A stretch of 64,000 nt of DNA from positions 1,798,001 to 1,862,000 of the forward strand of contig NZ_CP015401.2 of NCBI RefSeq assembly GCF_001688725.2, read 5' to 3'. Position 1 is the stretch's first letter. Every line of letters starts with the position of its first letter. Shown in pieces: positions 1 through 8,526 of the stretch. Source of the DNA: Bacteroides caecimuris. GTDB lineage: Bacteria; Bacteroidota; Bacteroidia; Bacteroidales; Bacteroidaceae. A program made the translations under genes and the position numbers. A model generated the notes under the pieces. It was not told the origin of the DNA. It did no database searches and saw nothing but the letters and a program-made list of their open reading frames with translations.

Positions 1-1
1 T

Positions 2-412
2 GTTTTCTTTTGGGTGTTCCCGGCATTTTTGCTTGGGGCAGGAGAGTTTGAACTCTTTCCCGTAGGAGGTTTGGTAGATAACGCACCGGCTATCTATTAT
101 TTTGAGACGGTCGGCATTTTGCTCACAGCTTTGTGTGTGCCTCTTTCTCTCAAATTATTTAGCATGGTGCTTAAGAAAAAGATAGACCACATGACTATTA
201 CGCTTGCCTTGAAGCGATATGTGCAATGGAGCATTGTGCGCTTGGGAGTGCTTGAAGTAGCTATTGTGGTGAACCTTTTGTGCTACTACCTGACGTTGAG
301 CAGTACGGGTAACCTCTGTATGCTGATTGGCCTCACGGCGTCACTTTTCTGCCTGCCCAGCGAGAAGAGATTGCGTAACGAACTTCACATTGCAAAAGAA
401 GAAAAGCTATGA
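2..412 (+). CDS. Membrane protein, 5'-truncated by the window edge
   Basis: The frame is open from the first bases of the window, so the true start lies upstream; a GTG at 14 is only the first internal start codon. The visible part, about 136 residues, has three hydrophobic stretches (roughly residues 30-50, 70-95 and 100-115 of the visible part) separated by short basic segments, which indicates an inner-membrane protein. Its stop overlaps the start of the GNAT gene by four bases (ATGA), so the two are co-transcribed and probably translationally coupled. I do not recognise a family. It belongs to the chromosomal flank rather than the mobile element. Confidence 0.7.
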   Translation, partial: VFFWVFPAFLLGAGEFELFPVGGLVDNAPAIYYFETVGILLTALCVPLSLKLFSMVLKKKIDHMTITLALKRYVQWSIVRLGVLEVAIVVNLLCYYLTLSSTGNLCMLIGLTASLFCLPSEKRLRNELHIAKEEKL

Positions 413-945
413 GACAGTCTTTCTTGATGAACGATCGTATCTATCTTCGTGCGGTAGAACCGGAAGATATGGATATAATGTATGAGATGGAAAATGATCC
501 TTCGATGTGGGACATCAGTAACTTTACGGTTCCATACTCCCGTTATGTGTTGCGCCAATATATTGAAGGTTCGCAGTGTGATGTATTTGCGGATAAGCAA
601 TTACGTCTGATGATGGTACGCAAATCCGACCAGTGTATCCTTGGTACGATTGATATTACGGATTTCGTTCCCCTTCATTCGCGGGGAGAAGTAGGAATTG
701 CCGTGCATAAGGATTATCGTCAGCAAGGTTATGCCACCGACGCACTGAAGCTGCTTTGTGAATATGCTTTTGATTTTCTGTCTTTAAGTCAGCTTTATGC
801 ACATGTCACGACAGATAACGACGTTTGTGTAAAGCTGTTCACGTCTTGTGGCTTCGTTCAATGTGGATTATTGAAAAACTGGCTGCAAGTGGAGGGCTGC
901 TACAAAGATGCATTGCTCCTCCAATATTTGAATCCTAAGAAATAA
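409..945 (+). CDS. GNAT family N-acetyltransferase (RimJ/RimL-like)
   Basis: A 178-residue protein of the length and pattern of GNAT acetyltransferases of the RimJ/RimL type, which transfer acetyl from acetyl-CoA to an amine. The N-terminal part RIYLRAVEPEDMD is the usual beta1-alpha1 start. The acetyl-CoA loop is at about residues 104-110 (RQQGYAT, fitting R/QxxGxG/A), followed by LYAHVTTDNDVCVKLFTSCGF, the usual beta5/alpha4 segment. The substrate cannot be told from sequence. The start overlaps the upstream stop by four bases, so it is the second gene of a small operon. Family call is firm; substrate unknown. Confidence 0.88.
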   Translation: MRQSFLMNDRIYLRAVEPEDMDIMYEMENDPSMWDISNFTVPYSRYVLRQYIEGSQCDVFADKQLRLMMVRKSDQCILGTIDITDFVPLHSRGEVGIAVHKDYRQQGYATDALKLLCEYAFDFLSLSQLYAHVTTDNDVCVKLFTSCGFVQCGLLKNWLQVEGCYKDALLLQYLNPKK

Positions 946-949
946 AATA

Positions 950-1540
950 TTAGTTGAGAGTAGGCACTTGCGGGAAGCGTGACCACGTTTCGTACTTGCT
1001 GCCTAGTTTCTCTAAAGCAGTTCGCCACATATCCTTGATATTGTTTTTCATCAGATATGATTTTTCTTCTTCAGACACCAACCATGTGTTTTCTCTGATT
1101 TCGTTATTCAACTGTTCGCTGTCCCATCCGGAATATCCCAGGAAGAAACGGATACATTCGTTGATTTTATTTCCTTGTAATATATATTTCTTTATTTCAT
1201 CAAAATCTCCATTCAGATAAAGCCCTTTGCTGATAGAGATAGAGCCGGGGATGTCCGATAGTGTATGGAGGTAAAATAAAGTATCAGTGGCAATCGGTCC
1301 ACCTTTGTATAGAGGAATCTCGTCCAAATATTTAAATTCCATGATGATTTCGTTCAGGAATAATGGCAGTTGTTTGTTGATAACCAATCCCATACTTCCT
1401 TCGTCCGTATGATCGACCAGTAAAATTACGGACCTGCCAAACGTAGCGTCACACAGGAAAGGTTCAGATATTAAAATCTTTCCTCTTGATGGTAATACAT
1501 TATTCGATTGAATCTTAAATATGTCAGAGTCGATATTCAT
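950..1540 (-). CDS. YqgE/AlgH family protein
   Basis: The translation contains [19 protein letters not shown] and [13 protein letters not shown], the signature of the YqgE/AlgH (DUF179) family, whose molecular function is not settled. I place the start at the ATG at 1540 (MNIDSDIFK), giving 196 residues. A longer in-frame ATG at 1597 would place the first 19 codons inside a strong hairpin with flanking A and T tracts (1554-1594) that looks like the terminator of the preceding aminotransferase gene. The stop is only a few bases from the convergent GNAT gene. Chromosomal, not part of the mobile element. Confidence 0.9.
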   Translation of the reverse strand: MNIDSDIFKIQSNNVLPSRGKILISEPFLCDATFGRSVILLVDHTDEGSMGLVINKQLPLFLNEIIMEFKYLDEIPLYKGGPIATDTLFYLHTLSDIPGSISISKGLYLNGDFDEIKKYILQGNKINECIRFFLGYSGWDSEQLNNEIRENTWLVSEEEKSYLMKNNIKDMWRTALEKLGSKYETWSRFPQVPTLN

Positions 1541-1553
1541 GCCACTAAAGTAA

Positions 1554-1594
1554 GAAAAAAAACGGAATAACAATCGTTCTTTCCGTTTTTTTTT
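1554..1594 (-). terminator. Probable intrinsic terminator downstream of the aminotransferase gene
   Basis: An A-tract plus ACGGAA pairs with TTCCGT plus a T-tract across a 12-13 base loop. Read on the minus strand it ends in a run of U. It lies between the aminotransferase stop (1636) and the YqgE start chosen here (1540). It argues against starting yqgE at 1597. Confidence 0.65.
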
Positions 1595-1635
1595 CATTTT
1601 AAGGATGGCTTTTACGAATATCTTATGTCAAATAA

Positions 1636-2955
1636 TCAGGCTATCGGATGATTTTCAGCAAATAGTTTCATTCTTTCGTCCAGTTGCGCATACTGATGGT
1701 CTTTAATAAAAGAGGTACACGCGCGTAATCCTTCTTGATGGCTTCCTGTTGTAACCAATGAGATCGCGCTTACTCCGTAGTACATCAGTTCTTTGGCCAG
1801 TTCGCCGCTGGTCATTCCCGGATATCCGATGGTAAAATAGAATCCGTCCGCAATCGGGTCGCCCAAGTCGTTGTCATATACTAGGTGGAAACCGTGACGG
1901 AGGAAGATTTCTTTCAATTTTTGTGCTCTCTCACCATAGATCTTCACCTCGTTGAGGAAGTTATATTGTCCTTCGTTAGCAGCTTTCAGCATGGCAGCCA
2001 TGGCGAATTGTGCGGAATGACTCGTTCCTGATGAAAGTGCATAAAGTACGCGATGGATGAAAACAGTTCCAAAGGTACCGCCACCATATCGTTTGGTCAG
2101 TCCCGGATAGCTTCGGTGGTATAGTTTATCTGAGATACAGCTTACGCCAATACGCTGTCCGGCGTAGCTGAATGCTTTCGAACCGGAAATCAGCAATACG
2201 TAATTATCTGTATAATGGGCTACTGATGGCTGGAAAGGAGGTTGGTATGGTTTGCTCAAATCCTGCCGGAAGTCCATGGCGAAATAAGCCAAGTCTTCCA
2301 GAACAATCACATCATACTGCGTTGCCAATTCACCGATAATCTGCAATTCTTCCTCTTTCAGGCAAATCCAGCTGGGGTTATTGGGATTCGAATAAATGAT
2401 AGCTGATATATTTCCTTTTTTCAGATAGCTTTCCAGTTTCTCTTTCAGTTTGTCTCCGCGGTAGTCATATACATCAAATGTTTCGAACTTTTGTCCCATT
2501 ACTACCAGCTGCTGTTTCTGTACCGGAAATCCGGGATCGATGAATAAAATCGTATCTTTCTTTTCGTCGCATTGGCTGCAAGTGAGGAATGAAGCGAATG
2601 TTCCTTGCATAGAGCCGGTGACAGGTACACAGCCCTCCGGATTTAAATCGACGTTGATAAATGCTTTGATAAAGTTGGACGCTTCTTTTTTCAGTTCCGG
2701 CAATCCGTTGATATCGGGGTATAGGCTGGCAATGCCATTTTGCAACGCTTCAATCTCTGCCGCCACACCTACTGCGGAAGGAGGAAGTCCCGGAACGCCC
2801 ATTTCCATTTTGATAAATTCAACTCCCGATGCAGCTTCTGCTTTCGAAGCAATGGCTTTCACTTCTCGAATGGTGGCTTTTGAAAAATCGACAATTTGAA
2901 ACTCGTTGTTTATAGTTTCGTCAATCAGATGTCGTTCGATTGGTGTATTTTTCAT
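1636..2955 (-). CDS. Pyridoxal-phosphate-dependent aminotransferase (class I/II fold)
   Basis: A 439-residue fold-type I aminotransferase. The NPNNPS motif is at about residues 190-195. VIVLEDLAYFAM near 216-227 supplies the Asp that contacts the pyridine nitrogen and a Tyr. SGSKAFSYAGQRIG near 257-270 contains the Schiff-base lysine (about K260). Members transfer an amino group between an amino acid and a 2-oxo acid; the substrate is not clear from sequence. It is transcribed leftward from a TAnnTTTG promoter at 2982-2989 (minus strand) and followed by a terminator hairpin. It is the last clearly chromosomal gene before the mobile region. Confidence 0.88.
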   Translation of the reverse strand: MKNTPIERHLIDETINNEFQIVDFSKATIREVKAIASKAEAASGVEFIKMEMGVPGLPPSAVGVAAEIEALQNGIASLYPDINGLPELKKEASNFIKAFINVDLNPEGCVPVTGSMQGTFASFLTCSQCDEKKDTILFIDPGFPVQKQQLVVMGQKFETFDVYDYRGDKLKEKLESYLKKGNISAIIYSNPNNPSWICLKEEELQIIGELATQYDVIVLEDLAYFAMDFRQDLSKPYQPPFQPSVAHYTDNYVLLISGSKAFSYAGQRIGVSCISDKLYHRSYPGLTKRYGGGTFGTVFIHRVLYALSSGTSHSAQFAMAAMLKAANEGQYNFLNEVKIYGERAQKLKEIFLRHGFHLVYDNDLGDPIADGFYFTIGYPGMTSGELAKELMYYGVSAISLVTTGSHQEGLRACTSFIKDHQYAQLDERMKLFAENHPIA

Positions 2956-2981
2956 TCTGTTTTCTATTTTATTAGTAGCTG

Positions 2982-2989
2982 CAAATGTA
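2982..2989 (-). promoter_or_regulatory. Bacteroides -7 box (TACATTTG) of the aminotransferase gene
   Basis: On the minus strand TACATTTG sits about 27 bases upstream of the aminotransferase ATG and fits the Bacteroides TAnnTTTG box. The ten bases GTACATTTGC also match the attB consensus GTANNTTTGC published for CTnDOT, but I found no clear partner at the other end of the element. Confidence 0.6.
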
Positions 2990-3392
2990 CACGATAATTC
3001 TAAATAAACCCACTTTTTCAGAGAAAAACTGCGGGAAAAGTTTAATTAACTAATTGTCAAGACGTAAAGAGTAGAAAGTTAGGTAACAGGTAACGAATTA
3101 GTAACGGTGCGGGGTTCTTTGCGTTTCTTCGCTCTGCGCTGATAACTTGGTACAAATATACGAATTTGGACTGAAAACAGGAAATAAATGCGGTGTTTTT
3201 TTATTGGGGGGAGTTTTGAGGGGGAACGGATGGACTGGAAATGAAAGGGGTGCAAAAAGAGGATTGCACAGTGCATTTTCATGAGATTGTAAATCGTTGA
3301 TATTCAGGGTGTATTTTACAGGTGCAGGGTGCAGCTATATATATAGATATAGCTGCACCCTGCACCTGCCCTATGACTTATCTTAAAGGGGG
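2990..3392. other. Intergenic region left of the insertion sequence, no gene seen
   Basis: No convincing coding sequence. It probably contains the left junction of the ICE. GTAAC-type words recur at 3083-3108 and appear inverted at 60570-60630 near the integrase end, which would suit integrase arm sites, but this is weak. The main structure is the 22-bp perfect hairpin at 3319-3368. The block ends in a GGGGG run directly abutting the IS end. Confidence 0.5.
3319..3368. repeat. Perfect 22-bp inverted repeat (long hairpin)
   Basis: The arm at 3319-3340 begins CAGGTGCAGGGTGCAGC and its exact reverse complement is at 3347-3368, with the 6-base spacer ATATAG. It lies 24 bases from the left end of the IS1182-type element. 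There is no T-run directly after it, so it is not a standard terminator. It could be a REP-like interspersed palindrome. Confidence 0.85.
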
Positions 3393-5424
3393 AGACTGTC
3401 CGAGAACTCCTCTTTAAACAGAGGTTTGTCGTTGTCCCTCCGCAATAGCCCCTGTTTGTAGCATGGTTTAACATTAGATATTCATGCTTCTCATTCATTT
3501 TTCTTATCTTTACCTAAGCTAAGAAACAGAGTTATGGCATATAAGAAAGGTGAAGAACGACAACAGAAAGTACTTTTCCCCGATTGCATAGACGACTATG
3601 TTGAGGAGGATGCTCCGGTTCGTTTGTTTGATGCATTCGTTGATAGTTTGGATATGGGCAAGTTAGAGTTTATACGGAACATTCCCAAAGCCACGGGAAG
3701 TCCCGGGTACGACCCTCGTGACCTGTTAAAACTGTATATTTATGGTTACTTTTACCAAGTGCGTTCATCGCGCAAGTTGGCCCGTGAGTGCAAATGCAAC
3801 GTGGAGGTGATGTGGCTACTGGGCAAATTATATCCTGATTTTCGCACCATTTCCGATTTTCGCAAGGATAATAAGGATAGCATAACTAAAGTATTCAAGG
3901 AGTTCAATAAGTTCTGCATGGGGTTGAAGCTCTTCTCCAAGTCATACATATCTATTGACGGAAGCAAGTTCAAGGCTGTAAATGCCAAGGATAACAATTT
4001 TACGCTCAACAAACTTGACGACCGTATCAAACGTTTGGATGAACATATCACTTTATACATGGAAGAGCTTGACTCATGCGATCGGGAAGAAGGTCGCAAA
4101 CTTTCCAGAGAAGAACTTGAGCACAAACTGAATGTCTGTAAAGAACGCAAAGCCCGTTACGAAGCATACCGCACTACATTAGAGGAGTCTAATGAAAAAC
4201 AGATATCGCTTACTGACCCGGATGCAAGACTGATGAAAGCGAATGAAGGTTTCTGCGTAGGCTATAACATGCAGACGGCTGTTGACGCGGACAGCCACAT
4301 GATTGCCGGCTTCCGGGTCACTAACAGTCCTACTGACCATGGCCAAATAACAAACGTAGCTACAGATGTGAAAAAAGACTATGGGATTGACATCCTTGAG
4401 ACTACAGCAGACAAGGGCTATGAATGCCCCGAAGACCATACCGACGCACTTGCATCGGGCATTGTACCCAATGTCATCCGGCGTGACGGTGGCTGCACCG
4501 AGCAGGTTGAGTTTGAGTACATTGGAAACACCATAACCGATGAACAGAAAGTTAGTACCAACCCCGAGGACTTGAAGGCATGTCTTCAAGCCGGAGTAAT
4601 TCCCGATGTCTACAACGGAATCTTAACTGATATGGAAATTGTTGAGGTAAAAAAGCGTACATTGCCGACATCCGATTCAGCAGTGCTGGACATGACTTCC
4701 GAACAAATGCGTGCCAAAGCTCTTGAAGGCTTCTTCGTTAGGGATGCCGAACGTAACCTTGTCTATTGTCCGCAAGGTGAGATTCTTAGACAGAAATCCA
4801 TTAAACGAAACGGCAATATACGTTACTGCAACAAGTTGGCCTGCAAGAAATGCAAATGCAAGTGTACCATATCCAAGTTCAAGGAAGCGGACTTTAGTAA
4901 GGATGATCTAATAAAGGTTGCTGATACCCGAAGGAAACAAGATGCAGCAAATGACGGCAATGCGAATCTGAAACCAACAAGAATAACCGTTATGAAAAAG
5001 GTGGTACGCTATGTGCTACATCTTGACCAAAAGAAAATGGATAATCGCAAATGTTTGTCGGAACATCCGTTCGGGACAATTAAAAGAACGCTCGGATACT
5101 ACTATTTTTTACTAAAAGGTTTTGCAAAAGTAGGTGCAGAGATGGGATTGCTCTGTCTATCCTATAACCTACGTCGTGCTATAAGTCTCAAAGGTGTACC
5201 CGCACTGCTTGCCGCACTCCGATAAAAGACTTGCCGAGGTGCACATCCTTACGAATATAGGTAATAACCACATTTTAAAGTGCATTTTAAGCTTCTAAAA
5301 CCGATTATCATGAGAGAATTTATTCTTTCAATTGAAAAACAAATTCCACCAGATAGTCTCTACGACCTCAAATCCGCTGCAAGAATGCCATCCTACAGCG
5401 AAAATCAGAGTTCTCGGACGGTCT
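3393..5424 (+). mobile_element. IS1182-family insertion sequence, complete
   Basis: The element runs between 17-bp terminal inverted repeats: AGACTGTCCGAGAACTC at 3393-3409, and its reverse complement with one mismatch at 5408-5424. Total length 2032 bp, enclosing one full transposase gene. The outer flanks are a run of 5 G on the left (3388-3392) and 12 G on the right (5425-5436), so the target was a G-tract and any target duplication is made of G only. It lies about 100 bp upstream of the TetR gene and may supply or remove transcription to it. Confidence 0.9.
3534..5225 (+). CDS. IS1182 family transposase
   Basis: A 563-residue DDE transposase of the IS1182 type. The N-terminus has GYDPRDLLKLYIYGY and FRTISDFRKDN, typical of the family. 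ISIDGSKFKA near residue 142 carries the first catalytic Asp, and TTADKGYECPED near 295 the second. The C-terminal HPFGTIKRTLGYYYFLLKG holds the expected region of the last acidic residue, as in related transposases. A Cys-rich segment (CNKLACKKCKCKC) around 430-445 looks like a metal-binding knuckle. The frame is intact, so the element may be active. The GTT-ATG start lies about 140 bp inside the left repeat. Confidence 0.93.
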   Translation: MAYKKGEERQQKVLFPDCIDDYVEEDAPVRLFDAFVDSLDMGKLEFIRNIPKATGSPGYDPRDLLKLYIYGYFYQVRSSRKLARECKCNVEVMWLLGKLYPDFRTISDFRKDNKDSITKVFKEFNKFCMGLKLFSKSYISIDGSKFKAVNAKDNNFTLNKLDDRIKRLDEHITLYMEELDSCDREEGRKLSREELEHKLNVCKERKARYEAYRTTLEESNEKQISLTDPDARLMKANEGFCVGYNMQTAVDADSHMIAGFRVTNSPTDHGQITNVATDVKKDYGIDILETTADKGYECPEDHTDALASGIVPNVIRRDGGCTEQVEFEYIGNTITDEQKVSTNPEDLKACLQAGVIPDVYNGILTDMEIVEVKKRTLPTSDSAVLDMTSEQMRAKALEGFFVRDAERNLVYCPQGEILRQKSIKRNGNIRYCNKLACKKCKCKCTISKFKEADFSKDDLIKVADTRRKQDAANDGNANLKPTRITVMKKVVRYVLHLDQKKMDNRKCLSEHPFGTIKRTLGYYYFLLKGFAKVGAEMGLLCLSYNLRRAISLKGVPALLAALR

Positions 5425-5482
5425 GGGGGGGGGGGGATGTGAGGTTTTACGGGTGGAGATATGGCTGTTCGGAAGAAATGTA

Positions 5483-5507
5483 TTATCTTCGTGGAAACCA
5501 AAGATAA
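5483..5507. promoter_or_regulatory. Candidate TetR operator (7-bp inverted repeat)
   Basis: TTATCTT at 5483-5489 and AAGATAA at 5501-5507 are perfect inverted arms across 11 bases, directly upstream of the TetR start at 5525. TetR regulators usually bind such palindromes near their own start, so autoregulation is a reasonable inference. No binding data exist here. Confidence 0.45.
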
Positions 5508-5524
5508 ATATATGCTGCGCTGAT

Positions 5525-6124
5525 ATGAAAACGAATAAGGCTGAAATATATAAAAATGCGTTCCGGCTGTTCTTACAGGACAATTACGAGAAGGTGACGG
5601 TGGTAAAACTGGAGAAAGCTATCGGATTGTCGTGCCGGGGTATCTATCATCATACGAAGGATAAACTGGGACTGTTCAAGGCGGTTGTAGATACCTATAT
5701 CTTTGAACCGCACAAGGTGGAAAACAAGTTTGTGTATGCGGAAGATATTTCATTGCGGGACTTCCTGCAAACCTATATCGAAGGTGTGGAAAGAACAATG
5801 GATTATCTAAGCAATGAACTGGGGGTGGATAGAAAGGAATGTGCCAAATGCTATTTTCAGTTCTTGTTCCAAGCGTACAAGTATTATCCGAACTTTGTGA
5901 AAAAAATGGATGCTATCTTTGAGAAAGACCAACAAATGTGGCGAAAGATAATTGATAAGGCAATCGCTTCGGGGGAAATCAGAAATGATATTGCCACGGA
6001 AGAGGTCGTCGATATGTTCCGAATGGCACATCTGGGAATGTCATACGTGCTGGCTTTTACCACGGGACTTGATACTGAACGACTGAAACGGCAATTTGAC
6101 GCTGTATATAAACTGCTGAAATGA
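5525..6124 (+). CDS. TetR/AcrR family transcriptional regulator
   Basis: A 199-residue protein. The N-terminal helix-turn-helix covers about residues 5-50 (AEIYKNAFRLFLQDNYEKV followed by LEKAIGLSCRGIYHHTKDK and LGLFKAVVD), the classic TetR DNA-binding domain. The rest is helical and should bind a ligand. I start at the ATG at 5525, since upstream in-frame codons run into the G-tract beside the IS. It has a palindrome just upstream and its own terminator at 6174-6198, so it is monocistronic. Its target is unknown; it stands between the IS and the AraC-immunity operon. Confidence 0.88.
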   Translation: MKTNKAEIYKNAFRLFLQDNYEKVTVVKLEKAIGLSCRGIYHHTKDKLGLFKAVVDTYIFEPHKVENKFVYAEDISLRDFLQTYIEGVERTMDYLSNELGVDRKECAKCYFQFLFQAYKYYPNFVKKMDAIFEKDQQMWRKIIDKAIASGEIRNDIATEEVVDMFRMAHLGMSYVLAFTTGLDTERLKRQFDAVYKLLK

Positions 6125-6173
6125 TTCTTTTGAACGGAAATTGAATATCATTCAATCTTTTATGTGATATGTG

Positions 6174-6198
6174 AAGCACCTTTCGGGGTGCTTTTTTT
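6174..6198 (+). terminator. Intrinsic terminator of the TetR gene
   Basis: AAGCACC (6174-6180), a short loop, then GGTGCT followed by seven to eight T. It lies about 50 bp after the TetR stop. Confidence 0.85.
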
Positions 6199-6214
6199 AT
6201 GTCTGCATGGAAAT

Positions 6215-6432
6215 AAAACACATCAATCACTGTGTTTTCTAAAAGTTTGCATTATATTTGGGGAAAATGGACTGCACCCGGTGTAATTAAACAAGTTTGT
6301 TCTTATTCCCGGTTGCGACATTTTAGGTAACAGACGAGAAAGAAAGCCGTTATATATTCCTGTTGTGAGCGACTATCGAAAAAGAATGGATAGGAAGCGA
6401 AAAAAGATATGTGAGGTAACGGGGTATTTTTG
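6215..6432 (+). promoter_or_regulatory. Repeated regulatory module, copy A (upstream of araC-immunity operon)
   Basis: The parts in order are an inverted repeat AAAACACA/TGTGTTTT (6215-6238), a TATATTTG box (6253-6260), AAGCCGTTATATATTCC (6344-6360), a 35-bp motif starting CGACTATCGAAAAAGAATGG at 6370, and TATTTTTG (6425-6432) exactly 55 bp after the motif start. The same order and spacing recur at copies C and D, and the last two parts also at copy B. It probably gives two promoters with a regulator site placed just upstream of the second. Confidence 0.75.
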
Positions 6433-6474
6433 CCGCCATTGAAATATAAAATATATGAATTGCATGATACGGAT

Positions 6475-7353
6475 ATGGAAACAACATCAACACTAAGCAA
6501 AGAACTGCTGCGGGCGGTGGCGGCAGAACCGGAGATTGCGGAGAAGGTGCAAGCTCTGGTGGAAACAATGGAAGGAATGATACGAAGCAAGCAAGATGCT
6601 GGGGAATTTGCCGGGCTGGAACAGCTTGCCGAGGACGGACGGGTAATGCGGTTCGTGGCAGATACGCTGAACAAGCTACCGGAAGCGGTGACGTACAGCG
6701 ACAAGGGTTTCGAGGTGTATGTGATGCTGGTTGCCTTGTCACGGGAAGATGCGGCACTGCGGTATGTGTTCCGGTTATCGAGTTGGTATATCAACTACGG
6801 GTGCAACAGGGAACTGCTGTACTTGTGCCGGATATTGCACATCTATCCTGAACGGGGGTATCTGAACGGGGTGTATAACCGACTGGCGCAGTATGTGCAG
6901 CAAATGAAACGGAAGCGTCCGCACTGCACCAAGAGCGAGGAATTACCGAAAGGTGCAACGGAACTGGAAATACCTATTGCCCGTGCAAAGATAAAGGAAA
7001 TGACGGGTGAAGAGTTGTTGCAGGCAGAGGTGTATCTGGGAATGGTGAAGAATAAAAGGCTCGTGGAGAAGGTTACGAAGCACTACATGAAGGCAAAGAA
7101 TACGGGACATCTGGCTGACCTTTGCGGGTACAGCCTAAGCACTTTCCGGCGGCTGTTCCGTGAAGAGTTCCGTACTACTCCCCACGAATGGCTGAAAGGA
7201 CTGCGGAAAGACAAGGTGAAGAACCTGCTCACACAAACAGACTTGCCGCTGCTGGAAGTGGCAGAGGTATGCGGGTTTGTGTCGCAATCGTACCTGACGG
7301 AGTTCTGCCAGATGAATTTCGGGGCAAGTCCGGGTGAGATACGGAAAAATTGA
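6475..7353 (+). CDS. AraC family transcriptional regulator, first gene of the immunity operon
   Basis: Start chosen at ATG 6475 (METTSTLSKELL), 292 residues; a TTG at 6430 lies inside the -7 box and cannot be used. The C-terminal 95 residues are a double helix-turn-helix AraC domain (LADLCGYSLSTFRRLFREEF, then LLEVAEVCGFVSQSYLTEFC and FGASPGEIRKN). The N-terminal half, about 190 helical residues, matches no sensor domain I know. It is followed after 26 bp by the Imm5/YezG-like gene and is preceded by regulatory copy A, so it probably regulates itself. It is the best candidate for the protein that reads the four repeated motifs. Confidence 0.85.
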   Translation: METTSTLSKELLRAVAAEPEIAEKVQALVETMEGMIRSKQDAGEFAGLEQLAEDGRVMRFVADTLNKLPEAVTYSDKGFEVYVMLVALSREDAALRYVFRLSSWYINYGCNRELLYLCRILHIYPERGYLNGVYNRLAQYVQQMKRKRPHCTKSEELPKGATELEIPIARAKIKEMTGEELLQAEVYLGMVKNKRLVEKVTKHYMKAKNTGHLADLCGYSLSTFRRLFREEFRTTPHEWLKGLRKDKVKNLLTQTDLPLLEVAEVCGFVSQSYLTEFCQMNFGASPGEIRKN

Positions 7354-7379
7354 TAATGAAAGATTAATGATAAGTTACA

Positions 7380-8504
7380 ATGAATATAAAAACACTTCTT
7401 TCCCATTTTATGAAAAGCAAAAAAGTTGAAATAAGCGAGCTAAGGGCGGTTATAGAGCAAAGCGGTAACGGTCATTTGCCTTTGTCCTGCCGTGTGGAAC
7501 TGTTACAGTCCATCGGTAACGTAGAGATAGTGAACAAAGTGTTTGCGGAGTGCTGCAAAAAGGTATATCCTCTTTGGGGAAATGAGATTGAAGATACCTT
7601 GTTGCGGAAACTGCTGTGTTCGGCGGACGAATGCCTTTACCACGGAAAAGGAAAAGCGGATGCCTTAGTCGAAGAAGCGAATAGACTACGTAACTATGTA
7701 GAGGGGCAATCCTGTACGGAAAGTATGGCAGGATGGGCGGTAATCTCACTTTGCTATTCGATAGCGGATCATGCTGACGCTATGCTGGAAATTGATGAAT
7801 ACGAGGGGGAAGATGATGGTGCGTTTGAGTATGAGGTATGGAATACGGACTTTTTTGCTTCGATGGCTTTTGCCGGGGGAAATCCTTTTGTGGATGAAGG
7901 GGATGCGGGAAAAAGGCGGGAGTTCTGGAACTGGTATCTTGATACAGTAGAAACACTGTGCCGCAAATCAGATGTGCCGCTGATCCGAATAGATGCCCCT
8001 AAGAAAAAAGAGGTGGAACAAAACACTATTCCACAACGGACACAGACTTATCAGACACCTGCGATATTATCTAAAATTCAAGAAGTCATAGATAGCGCAT
8101 TAATGTTATATGATAAGGATTACAATGATAAATGGGATAAAATTATAATATCTACTCGTTGTATGGCTGTGGGGCTAAGAGCAAAAAATGCTGTAATTAA
8201 AGAAGGGCAAGAACATAGAATGAAAATATCTTTGCAGGTGTTTGATATAATGAACGATATTAAAAAAGAAATGTACAATCAAGCAAAAGAGGAAGGTGCA
8301 TGGTTCTATTGTATCATTGAGCTAAATCCTGACTTGACGTATTCTATCCGATTTATCTATGACGATAAAAGCCAGATTCCACAAGACCACTTAGTAGATT
8401 CAGATGATTTTGTTGCTGAATTTAAGAAGTACCCACGTGCCAAAGAATATACTCCGATGTGGTGGCAAGAGATATTGGGAAAGAAAGCGAAGTATTTAGA
8501 GTAA
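7380..8504 (+). CDS. Fused immunity-type protein: Imm5-like N-terminus, YezG/DUF600-like C-terminus
   Basis: A 374-residue protein with no signal peptide. Residues about 1-200 resemble the Imm5 immunity family (LCYSIADHADAMLEIDEYEG, WNTDFFASMAFAGGNPF, REFWNWYLDTV). After a linker around 205-225, residues 226-370 resemble the YezG/DUF600 immunity family (GAWFYCIIELNPDLTYSIRF, PMWWQEILGKK). Both families neutralise polymorphic toxin domains inside the cell. A joined pair would protect against two different toxins with no cognate toxin gene nearby, as expected of orphan immunity arrays (acquired interbacterial defence). The domain calls are by eye. It is second in the araC operon. Confidence 0.62.
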   Translation: MNIKTLLSHFMKSKKVEISELRAVIEQSGNGHLPLSCRVELLQSIGNVEIVNKVFAECCKKVYPLWGNEIEDTLLRKLLCSADECLYHGKGKADALVEEANRLRNYVEGQSCTESMAGWAVISLCYSIADHADAMLEIDEYEGEDDGAFEYEVWNTDFFASMAFAGGNPFVDEGDAGKRREFWNWYLDTVETLCRKSDVPLIRIDAPKKKEVEQNTIPQRTQTYQTPAILSKIQEVIDSALMLYDKDYNDKWDKIIISTRCMAVGLRAKNAVIKEGQEHRMKISLQVFDIMNDIKKEMYNQAKEEGAWFYCIIELNPDLTYSIRFIYDDKSQIPQDHLVDSDDFVAEFKKYPRAKEYTPMWWQEILGKKAKYLE

Positions 8505-8526
8505 CTATATCTGTAAAATCAAGCGT

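Noticed and set aside
2981..2990. GTACATTTGC (minus strand) as attB-type core
   Set aside because: It matches GTANNTTTGC, but it is also the normal promoter of the aminotransferase gene, and no same-orientation partner was found near the integrase.
5280..5507. 75-codon frame across the right IS end as a gene
   Set aside because: It crosses the inverted repeat and the G-tract; no protein features.
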